26,136 nt of DNA from a virus (IMGVR_UViG_3300025896_000172:1-26136), one strand, 5' to 3'. Counted from the stretch's first letter, positions 1 to 7,556 are shown. The notes: generated from the sequence alone by a model not told the origin. A program made the numbers and translations.

Positions 1-52
1 TGGTAATTCGGACCCCGTTTTCTGTGTACACAGCGGTGCTGGACGTTACTGA

Positions 53-2374
53 ATGGCTGAGAATTACGACGACGTGCTCGCCCAGTTGCGCGACGCTGGC
101 CTTCTGGTCGACAGCCTGCAGGTTGGCACCACACGCATGGTCCGCTGCAAAGTGGAGAGTGGCGGCCGAGAGAAGCGCGGCTGGTACATGCTGCACGAAC
201 TTCAGACCTCGAGCGGTGAACTGCTCATCGTCGGCAGCTACGGCGTGTGGCATGGCAACGACAACAGCGCATCGAAGATCGAGCTGCGGAAGCGCGACAA
301 GGAATTCTCCCAGGAGCAACGCGCCGCGCTGAAGGCGCGCATCGCCGAAGATCGCAAGAAGGCTGACGCGGCCCGCGCCCGCGAAGCCGAAACAGCGGCC
401 CGCCGCGCCGCCACCATGTGGGCCCGCCTGGACAACGACGGCGACTCCGAATACCTGCGCCACAAGAAGGTCGGGGCGCACGGCTTGCGCTTCACGCCTA
501 CCGGATCCGCGGTGTTGCCGCTGCTCGACACGGCCGGCAAGCTGCACGGCCTGCAGTTCCTGCGCACCGCCGCCCAGGCGAAACTGGCCAAGCGGCACGC
601 CAAGGAATTCTGGCCCTACGGTGTTGCGAAGAAGGGCCACTTCCACCTGATCGGTACACCCGACTGGGTCGTGCTGGTAGCGGAAGGTTACGCCACCGGC
701 GCCTCGTTGCATGAAGCCACGGGCTATCCGGTCGCGATCGCCTTCGATGCCGGCAACCTGGGCCCAGTGGCCGCCGCATTGCGCAAGCGCTACAAGCGAG
801 TGCAGATCATGATCTGCGCCGACGACGACAGCTTCACCGACGGCAACCCAGGCGTCACCGCCGCCAGCGCCGCTGCGCTGGCCGTGTCCGGTGCCTGGGC
901 AGCGCCGCGGTTCGCCGATGAAGAAGCGCGCCAAGCGAAAAACGCCATCCAGGGTCACAAGCTCACCGACTACAACGACCTGCACGCGCTGGAAGGCCTG
1001 CACGTCGTCCGCACCCAGATCGAAGCCCGCCTCTCGGAATTGCAGTGGAACCGGCCGTCTCAGAAAATCGCGGTCAACACCACCAGCGGGGGCGAGGGGA
1101 ACGCGGCAATCCGCCCATTCGAATCCTACGATGAGCTGCTGAAGCGGTTCGCGCTGGTGTACGGGCAGGGCGGCACGGTCTTCGATCGGCAGGAGCACTG
1201 CCTGGTCACGCTGTCCGACATGCGCGACGCCTGCGTGCGCAAGGACGTCCACCGCTTCTGGATGGAGCATCCGAACCGCGACATCGTGCGAGTGACGGAA
1301 GTCGGCTTCGATCCTGGCGGCGATGACCCGCAAGTGACCTGCAACCTGTGGGCAGGCTGGCCAACGCAGCCGAAAGCCGGCAAGTGCGACAAGCTGCTGG
1401 ACCTGCTGTGGCATATGTGCAGCGGCGAGTCGAATGCCAAGCAGCTATACGAATGGGTGCTGCGCTGGATCGCGTATCCCATCCAGCATCCCGGCGCCAA
1501 GATGAAGACCACGCTGGTGCTGCATGGTCCACAGGGCACCGGCAAAAACATGTTCTTCGAAGCGCTGATGAGTATCTATGGCCAGTACGGCCGGATCATC
1601 GACCAGTCCGCCATCGAGGACCGCTTCAACGACTGGGCCAGCCGCAAGCTGTTCCTGATCGCAGACGAGGTGATCGCGCGATCCGACCTCTACCACGTCA
1701 AGAACAAGCTCAAGGCCTTCATCACCGGCGACCGGATCCGCATCAACCCCAAGAACATGGCGGCGTATGAGGAACATAACCACGTCAATGTGGTGTTCCT
1801 GTCGAACGAAGCGATGCCCGTGGTGCTCGAGGAAGACGACCGCCGCCATGCGGTGATCTGGACGCCCGAGAAACTGGGCGTCGAATTCTACCGGGAAGTG
1901 ATGGCGGAGATCCGGGCCGGTGGCGTAGCAGCGCTGCACGACTTCCTGTTGCACGTGGAGATGGGTGACTTCAACAACGGCACGTTGCCGCCTCAGACCG
2001 CGGCGAAGGATGAATTGATCGGACTGGCGCTGGACAGCCCGCTTCGTTTCATCGACCAGCTGGAGTCTGGATTCATCGACGGTTTGTTGCCGCGGCCCGC
2101 GCCTGCCAGGGAATGGTACGAAGCTTACAAACTCTGGTGCCATCGCGACGGTGTGAGGGCGGCGCCTCAGCCCAAGTTCCTCAACGCGATCGAACGCAAG
2201 CGTGGTGTCAAGTCGCTGTACAAGCGCTACCTGATCAATCAAACCACGCTGGGGCCGCACGCGATCTTGATGCTGGGCAGGACAGATCCAGGCGAAACGA
2301 ACGAACGGATCTTCCTGGGCGATGAAACCGTCATCTTCCGCGCTGCGCTGAATGACTACCGGGGGAAGGCATGA
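53..2374 (+). CDS. Phage replication protein: TOPRIM primase-like plus SF3/DUF5906-type helicase
   Basis: This 773-aa protein probably primes and unwinds DNA at the phage replication fork. Residues 1-90 form an N-terminal region of unknown fold, followed by a charged Arg/Ala-rich helical stretch (about 90-120). A TOPRIM-like domain follows: VAEGYATG at 209-216 carries the conserved Glu, and ADDD at 256-259 supplies the acidic pair. The C-terminal half is a helicase/ATPase with Walker A GPQGTGKN at 492-499 and Walker B LFLIADE ending in D538-E539. This order matches phage primase-helicases of the DUF5906/P4-alpha type. The start is fixed by an in-frame TGA directly before the ATG. The stop overlaps the next frame by ATGA. 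I see no zinc-finger motif of the DnaG kind, so whether it makes primers itself is inferred. The helicase half is secure. Confidence 0.9.
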   Translation: MAENYDDVLAQLRDAGLLVDSLQVGTTRMVRCKVESGGREKRGWYMLHELQTSSGELLIVGSYGVWHGNDNSASKIELRKRDKEFSQEQRAALKARIAEDRKKADAARAREAETAARRAATMWARLDNDGDSEYLRHKKVGAHGLRFTPTGSAVLPLLDTAGKLHGLQFLRTAAQAKLAKRHAKEFWPYGVAKKGHFHLIGTPDWVVLVAEGYATGASLHEATGYPVAIAFDAGNLGPVAAALRKRYKRVQIMICADDDSFTDGNPGVTAASAAALAVSGAWAAPRFADEEARQAKNAIQGHKLTDYNDLHALEGLHVVRTQIEARLSELQWNRPSQKIAVNTTSGGEGNAAIRPFESYDELLKRFALVYGQGGTVFDRQEHCLVTLSDMRDACVRKDVHRFWMEHPNRDIVRVTEVGFDPGGDDPQVTCNLWAGWPTQPKAGKCDKLLDLLWHMCSGESNAKQLYEWVLRWIAYPIQHPGAKMKTTLVLHGPQGTGKNMFFEALMSIYGQYGRIIDQSAIEDRFNDWASRKLFLIADEVIARSDLYHVKNKLKAFITGDRIRINPKNMAAYEEHNHVNVVFLSNEAMPVVLEEDDRRHAVIWTPEKLGVEFYREVMAEIRAGGVAALHDFLLHVEMGDFNNGTLPPQTAAKDELIGLALDSPLRFIDQLESGFIDGLLPRPAPAREWYEAYKLWCHRDGVRAAPQPKFLNAIERKRGVKSLYKRYLINQTTLGPHAILMLGRTDPGETNERIFLGDETVIFRAALNDYRGKA

Positions 2375-2712
2375 CCGCCGCTGTCGGCCATGTTGTCTAT
2401 TGGCGGGGAAGTGTCGCCTATCGTGTCGGCCTTGAAACCCACGCCATAGCTGGGTTGTCGGCTATGTCGGCCTATCCACCTACGTACGTGCGCGAGAGAG
2501 AATTTCTATCGGCGCACAAATGCGCCTCGCATGCGTATAGGGCATGGCCGACATTGACGACATGGACGACACGCCGCGCTGCGCGGGCTTCTTGCCTGTC
2601 GGCTATGGCCTTGCGATTGCTCGACATGGCCGACAGTCGCGCACGCGCACGCGCAAATCCCCTTTTTGCTTCGTTCCGAAGGAAGGGAAAGGGAGGGAAG
2701 GCCGATGGTTGA
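2371..2712 (+). CDS. Doubtful 113-aa ORF running across the repeat cluster
   Basis: An open frame begins with an ATGA overlap on the replication gene, after a purine-rich GGGGGAAGG, and overlaps the small terminase start by 8 nt. These junctions are what a real, coupled gene would show. Against it, the protein has no recognisable domain, is rich in Arg, Ala and Ser, and much of its N-terminal half (VGHV, RVGL and LSAMSAYP-like pieces) is simply the translation of the TGTCGGC repeats. Codon use also lacks the strong third-position G/C bias of neighbouring genes. I lean towards a non-coding control or replication region that happens to stay open, possibly translated only to bring ribosomes to terS. 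Confidence 0.3.
   Translation: MTAAVGHVVYWRGSVAYRVGLETHAIAGLSAMSAYPPTYVREREFLSAHKCASHAYRAWPTLTTWTTRRAARASCLSAMALRLLDMADSRARARANPLFASFRRKGKGGKADG
2382..2635 (+). repeat. Cluster of TGTCGGC(C/T)ATG repeats (iteron- or cosB-like)
   Basis: The heptamer TGTCGGC occurs at 2382, 2424, 2456, 2465 and 2597 on the + strand and, as its complement GCCGACA, at 2547 and 2629. A one-mismatch copy (TGTCGCC) lies at 2412. Most copies extend as TGTCGGC(C/T)ATG or TGTCGGCCTAT. The copies at 2456 and 2465 are tandem. Also inside are a small perfect dyad, GGCGCA-CAAA-TGCGCC (2511-2526), and an alternating purine/pyrimidine run near 2636-2655. The region sits between the replication gene and terS. Multiple short repeats in this position suggest protein-binding sites: iterons of an origin, or terminase-binding sites of the lambda cosB kind. 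Confidence 0.7.
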
Positions 2713-3310
2713 GGCCGCTCGCGTCGTCACCGGCAAGCAGCTGGCGCTGTTGCTGAACTGCAAACCCTCCTACATCACCGAACTCAAGCGGCTGGGGCGC
2801 CTGGTGCTATCCGAGGACGGCAAGGGATACCTGGCGGCCGAATCGGTCGCCCTGTACGAATCCACCCGCGACCCCAGCCGTGCCGGCGTCAGCGCCCGCC
2901 ACGCCGCCAACCGCGCCCGCACCGCGGCGGCGGCCAACACCCCGGCAGACTCAGGGCGGGAATCGCCGGACGTTGGCGAGCCGTTCGATGAGCCGCTGGT
3001 CACCGGCGACGCCAAGCGCCGCGCCAAGGCGCTTGCCGACCGCGCGGAGTGGGATGCGAAGGTCGCCGAGCGTGATTACCTGGTCAGCATCGGCAAGTTG
3101 CTGGATGCCGGTGAGGTGGACCGCGCCCTGGCCGCAGCCGGCACCACGCTACGTACCGCCCTGGAGCGCATGGTCGACGTGATGGCGCCGCAGGTGGCCG
3201 CCCAGGCGGATGAGGTCAAGTGCCGGTCCTTGCTGTGGGATGAGGTGGCGCATGCCCTTGAAGAGATATCCCGGGCGTTCCGGGATACGGCAAAGGCGGA
3301 CGCCACATGA
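2705..3310 (+). CDS. terS: Terminase small subunit, Nu1-like
   Basis: This 201-aa protein is the DNA-recognition subunit of the packaging motor. It should bind the phage packaging site and recruit the large subunit. Residues 8-45 look like the winged-helix N-terminus of lambda gpNu1-type proteins: a TGKQLALLLNC helix, a PSYITELKRLG recognition helix, and a wing ending in YLAAESV. An Arg/Ala-rich linker (about 55-95) is followed by a helical C-terminal part that probably mediates oligomerisation and contact with the large subunit. The start at 2705 is chosen because GGGAGGGAAGG lies just upstream and the HTH then begins close to the N-terminus. An in-frame ATG at 2666 would add 13 unlikely residues. 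The stop overlaps the next ORF by ATGA. Identification rests on fold pattern plus the GpA-family partner downstream. Confidence 0.82.
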   Translation: MVEAARVVTGKQLALLLNCKPSYITELKRLGRLVLSEDGKGYLAAESVALYESTRDPSRAGVSARHAANRARTAAAANTPADSGRESPDVGEPFDEPLVTGDAKRRAKALADRAEWDAKVAERDYLVSIGKLLDAGEVDRALAAAGTTLRTALERMVDVMAPQVAAQADEVKCRSLLWDEVAHALEEISRAFRDTAKADAT

Positions 3311-3519
3311 CGTTTCGCAATCTTCTCACCGCGTTCTGTCGCAGGGCATTTAGCGGCCGTGCTTTTCGCACAGGAGGCTTCACCAGCGCAGCCGCCAGCC
3401 CGATCAGGGAAGTCGAACGTTGCCTCGGATGTCAGTCATGCATCGTCGCCCTCAACTGCGGCGCTGAGCTATGCGTGTGTGGTGTGTGCGGCTGCTACTG
3501 GAGCCGTAGCAAGCCATGA
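3307..3519 (+). CDS. Small cysteine-rich protein between the terminase subunits, function unknown
   Basis: I do not recognise this 70-aa protein. It is held in place by ATGA overlaps at both ends, with terS upstream and terL downstream, and AAAGGCGG precedes its start. The C-terminal half contains eight cysteines in 25 residues (39, 42, 45, 51, 56, 58, 61, 63), with CxxC, CxC and CxxCxC spacings that could hold one or two zinc ions. The N-terminal 35 residues are basic. A small zinc-binding, DNA-contacting accessory protein of packaging is one possibility. It could also be a chance open frame, since this stretch also stays open in a second + frame (3359-3607). Codon use is somewhat less GC-biased than in the terminase genes. 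Confidence 0.45.
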   Translation: MTFRNLLTAFCRRAFSGRAFRTGGFTSAAASPIREVERCLGCQSCIVALNCGAELCVCGVCGCYWSRSKP

Positions 3520-5456
3520 TCCCCGCCGCCGCCCCACGCATCGCCACCGTCCTCGCCCGCGCCCTGCAGCCGCGCAAGCCGTTGTCGGTGTCGCAGTGGG
3601 CGGATGAGAACCGCTTCCTCTCCAGCAAGGGCAGCGCAGTGCCAGGGCGCTGGGTCACCGACCGCAACCCGCCGCTGCGCGAGCCCATGGACTGCATGTC
3701 GGCGCGCAACCCCGTGCGCGACGCCGTGTGCAAGTTCCCCATCCAGTTCGGCAAGACCGAGATCGCCAGCAACATGGTCGGCTACACCATGGACTACGAC
3801 CCGGGTCCGATCATGGTCTGCCTGCCCGGCGAAGTGTCGATGAACAAATGGGTGGCGCAGAAGCTCAACCCGATGCTCGACGAATCGCCCGCGGTGCAAC
3901 GCGCCCTGACCAGCGTGGCCAGCCGCGACAGCGCCAACCAGCGCACGTTCAAGGATTTCGCTGGCGGCCAGCTGTACCTGGAACACGCCGGCAGCCCGAA
4001 GCGGCTCAAGTCGACCACGGTCAAGAAACTGATCGTCGACGAGATCGACGAATTCCCGGAAGTCCTCAGCACCGGCGACGATCCGGTGAAGATGCTGGAA
4101 GGGCGCACGTCGGCATTCCCCAGCAGCTACAAACGCCTGTACATCAGCACCCCGGGTATCGCGGGCATCAGTCGCATCGACAAGATGTGGGAGCGTTCGG
4201 ACAAGCGCCGCTTCCACGTGCCGTGCCCGGACTGCGGCCACATGCAGCCGCTGGAGTGGAGCGGCCTGCACTGGTCGCCCGATGCCAAGCACGCCTGGTA
4301 CGCCTGCAGCGAGTGCGGCGTCTGCATCGAGGAACACAACAAGACCGCGATGATCGCCGCCGGCCGCTGGGTTGCGGAAAATCCTGACGCCGCCATCCGC
4401 GGCTACACCATCAACTGCCTCTACTACCAGTTCGGCCTGGGCCCGCGCTGGGTCGACCTGGTGCGCGAATGGCTGGAAGCGCAGAACGATCCGGCCAGCC
4501 TCAAGACCTTCATCAACGACCGCCTCGCCGAGACCTGGGAAGACCCGGCCATGCGGGCGGTCAAGCACAACATCGTCGCCGACCGCGCCGAGCCCTACCG
4601 CCTGCGCACCGCGGTGCGCGAGGTGCTGGCCATCACCGCTGGCGTCGATACCCAGGACAACCGCCTGGCCGTGCACATCGTCGGCTGGGGCCGGGGTATG
4701 GCGGCGTGGACGCTCGACTACGTGGAGCTGCCCGGCGACCCGGCAGACGACGGCGTGTGGGTGCAGCTGACCGACCTGCTCAACCGGCCAATCGAGCGCG
4801 TCGACGGCGGCGCCATGCGGATCCTGTCCGCCGCCATCGATGCGGGCGGCCACCGCACCGAAGCGGTGAAGCATTACGTGCGCCAGCGCATGATCACCCG
4901 GCCCATGGCCATCTTCGGCGCGGTGCCCAACAACGCGCCGCTGCTGTCGAAGGGCAAGCTGGCCGATGTCAACTGGCGCGGCCGCACCGACAAGCGCGGC
5001 ATCACCATCTACCACGTCGGCACGGTGGCGGCGAAGCACTACCTCTACAGCCGCCTGTCCAGCGATGCAGACAAGCAGGCCGAAGCGCGCCTGGTGCATT
5101 TCAGCGAAGACCTCACCGCCGATGCGGGGTTCTTCCCCGGCCTGGTGTCGGAGATCTACAACCCGGTCAAGAACCGCTTCGAAAAGCGCGTCACCCGCAA
5201 CGAGCCACTGGATACCTGGGTGTACGCCTACGCCGCCACCCACCATCCGGAACTGCGCATGCACCGCTACACCAAGGCGGACTGGGATGCGCTGGAAGCG
5301 CGGGTGGCGCAGGCGGAAGCCGTGGTCGTGGATTCCCGTGAAACATCGGCCTCTAAATCAACCGTCATCGGAACGAAGGATTCCCGTGAAACGCCGCCTG
5401 CCGCGGCGCCAGTTGCCTCGACTGCCCAGCGCTCTGGCTTTCGGAGAAACTGGTGA
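3516..5456 (+). CDS. terL: Terminase large subunit, GpA family
   Basis: This 646-aa ATPase/nuclease docks at the portal, pumps DNA into the prohead and cuts the concatemer. The N-terminal ATPase has a degenerate Walker A, QFGKTE at 77-82, and a clear Walker B, LIVDEIDEF, with D175-E176. Two CxxC pairs (C237/C240 and C264/C267) form the zinc ribbon seen in GpA-type terminases. The nuclease half begins at GVDTQDNRL, where D378 is the first metal-binding Asp. The length matches lambda gpA (641 aa). The last 50 residues are low in complexity, contain DSRET twice, and are encoded by a duplicated 14-bp DNA element. The gene starts in an ATGA overlap and ends in a GTGA overlap with the Mor-like regulator. 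Confidence 0.95.
   Translation: MIPAAAPRIATVLARALQPRKPLSVSQWADENRFLSSKGSAVPGRWVTDRNPPLREPMDCMSARNPVRDAVCKFPIQFGKTEIASNMVGYTMDYDPGPIMVCLPGEVSMNKWVAQKLNPMLDESPAVQRALTSVASRDSANQRTFKDFAGGQLYLEHAGSPKRLKSTTVKKLIVDEIDEFPEVLSTGDDPVKMLEGRTSAFPSSYKRLYISTPGIAGISRIDKMWERSDKRRFHVPCPDCGHMQPLEWSGLHWSPDAKHAWYACSECGVCIEEHNKTAMIAAGRWVAENPDAAIRGYTINCLYYQFGLGPRWVDLVREWLEAQNDPASLKTFINDRLAETWEDPAMRAVKHNIVADRAEPYRLRTAVREVLAITAGVDTQDNRLAVHIVGWGRGMAAWTLDYVELPGDPADDGVWVQLTDLLNRPIERVDGGAMRILSAAIDAGGHRTEAVKHYVRQRMITRPMAIFGAVPNNAPLLSKGKLADVNWRGRTDKRGITIYHVGTVAAKHYLYSRLSSDADKQAEARLVHFSEDLTADAGFFPGLVSEIYNPVKNRFEKRVTRNEPLDTWVYAYAATHHPELRMHRYTKADWDALEARVAQAEAVVVDSRETSASKSTVIGTKDSRETPPAAAPVASTAQRSGFRRNW
5331..5392 (+). repeat. 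14-bp direct repeat (GATTCCCGTGAAAC) at the 3' end of terL
   Basis: GATTCCCGTGAAAC occurs at 5331-5344 and again at 5379-5392, 48 bp apart, in the same reading frame, so both copies encode DSRET. The spacer is noticeably A/T-rich for this genome. The pair lies 60-120 bp ahead of the Mor-like regulator gene. It may be a small coding duplication in a flexible tail or a binding site for a regulator. Confidence 0.6.
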
Positions 5457-5746
5457 GCCGTCACACCACGAAGCGCAAGGTCCTGGTCGAGCAGCTGGTC
5501 GACGAATTGTCCATCGGGGCCGCCCTGCGGTTGAAGCGCGATGCCGATGAAATACACGACGTGGTGCGTGCGGTGGTGGAGTACCTGCGCGAGGAATACC
5601 CGGCACAGGAGCTCTACATTCCATCGTCTGTGCAATGGCCGGTCGATCAATTGCGCGCGGAACTGGCGTCGGGCAGGTCCGTACGGGCGATCTGCAAACA
5701 GTATCGAATACATAGGACCACGCTGTACCGCGTCATCGGTGAATAG
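5453..5746 (+). CDS. Mor-family transcriptional regulator
   Basis: This 97-aa protein resembles the Mor/C activators of phage Mu. It has a helical dimerisation region at about 8-50, a short strand segment YIPS at 55-58, and a C-terminal helix-turn-helix at 74-95 (GRSVRAICKQYRIHRTTLYRVI). Family members bind DNA as dimers and activate middle or late promoters by contacting RNA polymerase. The GTG start overlaps the terL stop as GTGA, which suggests translational coupling. Its placement inside the packaging/head operon, rather than among early genes, is unusual. A perfect 12-bp inverted repeat lies at its stop codon and is a natural candidate for autoregulation. The Mor assignment is from pattern and length, not alignment. 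Confidence 0.72.
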   Translation: MSRHTTKRKVLVEQLVDELSIGAALRLKRDADEIHDVVRAVVEYLREEYPAQELYIPSSVQWPVDQLRAELASGRSVRAICKQYRIHRTTLYRVIGE

Positions 5747-5778
5747 GGGTGCGTCACTTTCCCCTAAAAGTGACGCAC
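5744..5778 (+). promoter_or_regulatory. Competing hairpins at the stop codon of the Mor-like gene
   Basis: GTGCGTCACTTT (5749-5760) pairs perfectly with AAAGTGACGCAC (5767-5778) around a 6-nt loop, CCCCTA. That loop is also exactly complementary to TAGGGG (5744-5749), which includes the TAG stop codon of the upstream gene. The two pairings share position 5749 and leave no linker between their segments, so they look mutually exclusive rather than a pseudoknot. No T-run follows, so this is not a classical terminator. It may be an attenuator sensitive to the terminating ribosome, a processing or stability element, or an operator in DNA form. The rest of the 5747-5832 gap holds no ORF. Confidence 0.65.
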
Positions 5779-5832
5779 TGACTTCTCCACGATGTGCTCC
5801 ATGCGCATCGCCCCCCACTCCCGGACGCCCTG

Positions 5833-6039
5833 ATGGCCTACACCCAGGCCGATCTTGACGCGCTCGACCGCGCCATCGCCAGCAGCACGCTGGAGGTGCA
5901 GTACGCCGACCGCCGCGTGAAATACCGGTCGATGGACGAACTGCTGCAGGCGCGCCAACACGTCGCCCAGCAGCTCTCCCTGAGCAACGGCCGGCGCGGC
6001 CATAGTCGTTTCGTTTTCGCCACAGGGCGGGGCGACTGA
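5833..6039 (+). CDS. Head-tail joining protein, gpW-like
   Basis: This 68-aa protein matches the size and character of lambda gpW, which plugs the DNA-filled head below the portal and makes the site where FII and the tail attach. The sequence begins MAYTQADLDALDRAIA and contains YRSMDELLQARQ, the typical helix-hairpin-helix pattern of the family. I chose the ATG at 5833 because it gives the family's usual length. The in-frame GTG at 5794 would add 13 Pro/His-rich residues. No strong Shine-Dalgarno sequence precedes it. It shares one base with the portal start (TGATG), placing it directly before the portal as in lambda. Confidence 0.82.
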   Translation: MAYTQADLDALDRAIASSTLEVQYADRRVKYRSMDELLQARQHVAQQLSLSNGRRGHSRFVFATGRGD

Positions 6040-7553
6040 TGGCCGCGCCGGTAACGATCCTGGATCGTGTCATTGGCTGGTGGTCGCCGGATGCCGGCCT
6101 GCGTCGCCGGCGTTCGAGGGCCATGCTGGCCCGCGCCTATGAAGGCGCCGCCCGTACCGATGGCTGGCGTCCACGCCGCGCCGGGGCCAGCGCCAACACG
6201 GACCACGCCGCCGATGCGCGTGAGCTCCGCATCCGCGCTCGCGCCCTGGTCCAGAACGTTCCCTATATCTCGCGCGGCCTGCAGGTGCTGGTCAGCGCCA
6301 CCATTGGCACTGGCATCGAGCCGCGCTTCGATGGCGCTGATGCCGACAAGCTCAACCCGCTGTGGGCGCAGTGGAGCGCGGTCGCGGATGCGGATGCGAT
6401 TTTCGATCTCTACGGCCTGCAGGCCGCCGCCTATCGGGCAATGGTCCAGGACGGTGAAGTCCTGATCCGTCGCCGCACGCGCCGGCCTACGGATGGCCTG
6501 CCAGTGCCGTTGCAGCTGCAGTTGCTTGAAATCGACTGGCTGGACGGAAGCAAGAACAGCACGGCCAAGGTCGGCAACACCATCATCAACGGCATCGAAT
6601 ACGACGCGCTGGGGAAGCCCGCGGGGTATTGGCTGTACGAACAGCACCCGGGCGAGACCCGCGGCTGGTTCGGCCGTGCCGGCGCCAGCAAGCGTGTGGA
6701 TGCCTCGGACATCATCCATCTGTTCGCTCCGACCCGACCGGGCCAAGGTCGCGGTATCAGTCGGATGGCCTCGATCATCGCCCGCACGCGGGACCTGATG
6801 TTGTACGAGGACGCGGAACTCCAGCGCAAGAACCTGGAGACTCGCCTCGGCATCGTGGTGTCGGGTGATGCGGAAGCGCTGAGCACCGGAATCACTGCCT
6901 ACGGCTCTGCGGTATCGCCGAGCGATCCAAACAGCGATCGCAAGTATGGCGACCTCGGCGTGTTACCGAGCGGCGGCATCACCGAAGTGATGCCCGGCCT
7001 GAACATGACGACGGTTGAGCCAAAGCCCGCCGGCGGTTATGTCGAGTACTGCAAATTCAACCTGCACCTGATCGCCGCCGGCTTCGGGGTTCCCTACGAG
7101 TCGTTGACCGGCGACATGGTGGAAGTGAACTTCTCCAGTGCGCGAATCCGCCAGATCGAGTTCCGTCGAGATACCGAGCAGGAACAATGGTTGGTGGTCA
7201 TTCCGCGCATGTGTGAGCGCATCTGCGGATGGTTCATCGATGCCGCCACCCTGGTCGGCAAAGCCAGCACCAACGGCAAGCGTTCCATCGATCACAGCAC
7301 CCCGCGATGGGATTACGTGAATCCGACGCAGGACGTTGCCGCCGAAGTTCAGGCCATCGGTTCCGGACTGCTCAGTCCCTCCGAAGCGCTTCGCCGCCGT
7401 GGCTACAAGCCCGAGCAGGTCTTCGCGGAGATGGGCAAGGACTACCAAGCCATGCAATCCAGCGGAGCTCTCGACCTGATGCGCCTGCTCATGACCAAAG
7501 GCGCAGGCAATGCGCCTCAACCCGATGACGGCACCGCGCCGAAGAAGGACTGA
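6039..7553 (+). CDS. Portal protein, lambda (gpB) family
   Basis: This 504-aa protein should form the dodecameric ring at the capsid vertex through which DNA enters and leaves. Sequence features fit lambda-type portals: an N-terminal segment with RRRSRAMLARAYEGA, then ARALVQNVPYISRGLQVLVSATIGTGIEPR, a core region with YRAMVQDGEVLIRRR, and the stem/crown region around NPTQDVAAEVQAIGSGLLSPSEALRRRGY near the C-terminus. Length is close to lambda gpB (533 aa). It follows gpW with a 1-nt overlap and precedes the protease/capsid gene by 3 nt. Confidence 0.93.
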   Translation: MAAPVTILDRVIGWWSPDAGLRRRRSRAMLARAYEGAARTDGWRPRRAGASANTDHAADARELRIRARALVQNVPYISRGLQVLVSATIGTGIEPRFDGADADKLNPLWAQWSAVADADAIFDLYGLQAAAYRAMVQDGEVLIRRRTRRPTDGLPVPLQLQLLEIDWLDGSKNSTAKVGNTIINGIEYDALGKPAGYWLYEQHPGETRGWFGRAGASKRVDASDIIHLFAPTRPGQGRGISRMASIIARTRDLMLYEDAELQRKNLETRLGIVVSGDAEALSTGITAYGSAVSPSDPNSDRKYGDLGVLPSGGITEVMPGLNMTTVEPKPAGGYVEYCKFNLHLIAAGFGVPYESLTGDMVEVNFSSARIRQIEFRRDTEQEQWLVVIPRMCERICGWFIDAATLVGKASTNGKRSIDHSTPRWDYVNPTQDVAAEVQAIGSGLLSPSEALRRRGYKPEQVFAEMGKDYQAMQSSGALDLMRLLMTKGAGNAPQPDDGTAPKKD

Positions 7554-7556
7554 CCC

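Noticed and set aside
2-52. Sixteen codons ending in TGA directly before the replication gene, possibly the end of an upstream gene
   Set aside because: Too short to identify; any frame can stay open for this length.
3359-3607. Alternative + frame across the terS-terL junction
   Set aside because: It runs 92 bp into terL, has no overlap-type start, and competes with the cysteine-rich frame that is coupled at both ends.
3495-5264. A 589-codon open frame on the minus strand opposite terL
   Set aside because: It is the antisense shadow of a confidently identified gene. Strong third-position G/C bias removes stop codons on the other strand, and the translation is His/Val/Ala-rich without domains.
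5749-5778. Rho-independent terminator at the strong hairpin after the Mor-like gene
   Set aside because: No T-run follows the stem, and head genes continue 55 bp later, so simple termination is unlikely.
5744-5778. H-type pseudoknot formed by TAGGGG/CCCCTA plus the 12-bp stem
   Set aside because: There are no connecting nucleotides between the four segments, so both helices could not form fully at once. Competing hairpins are more reasonable.
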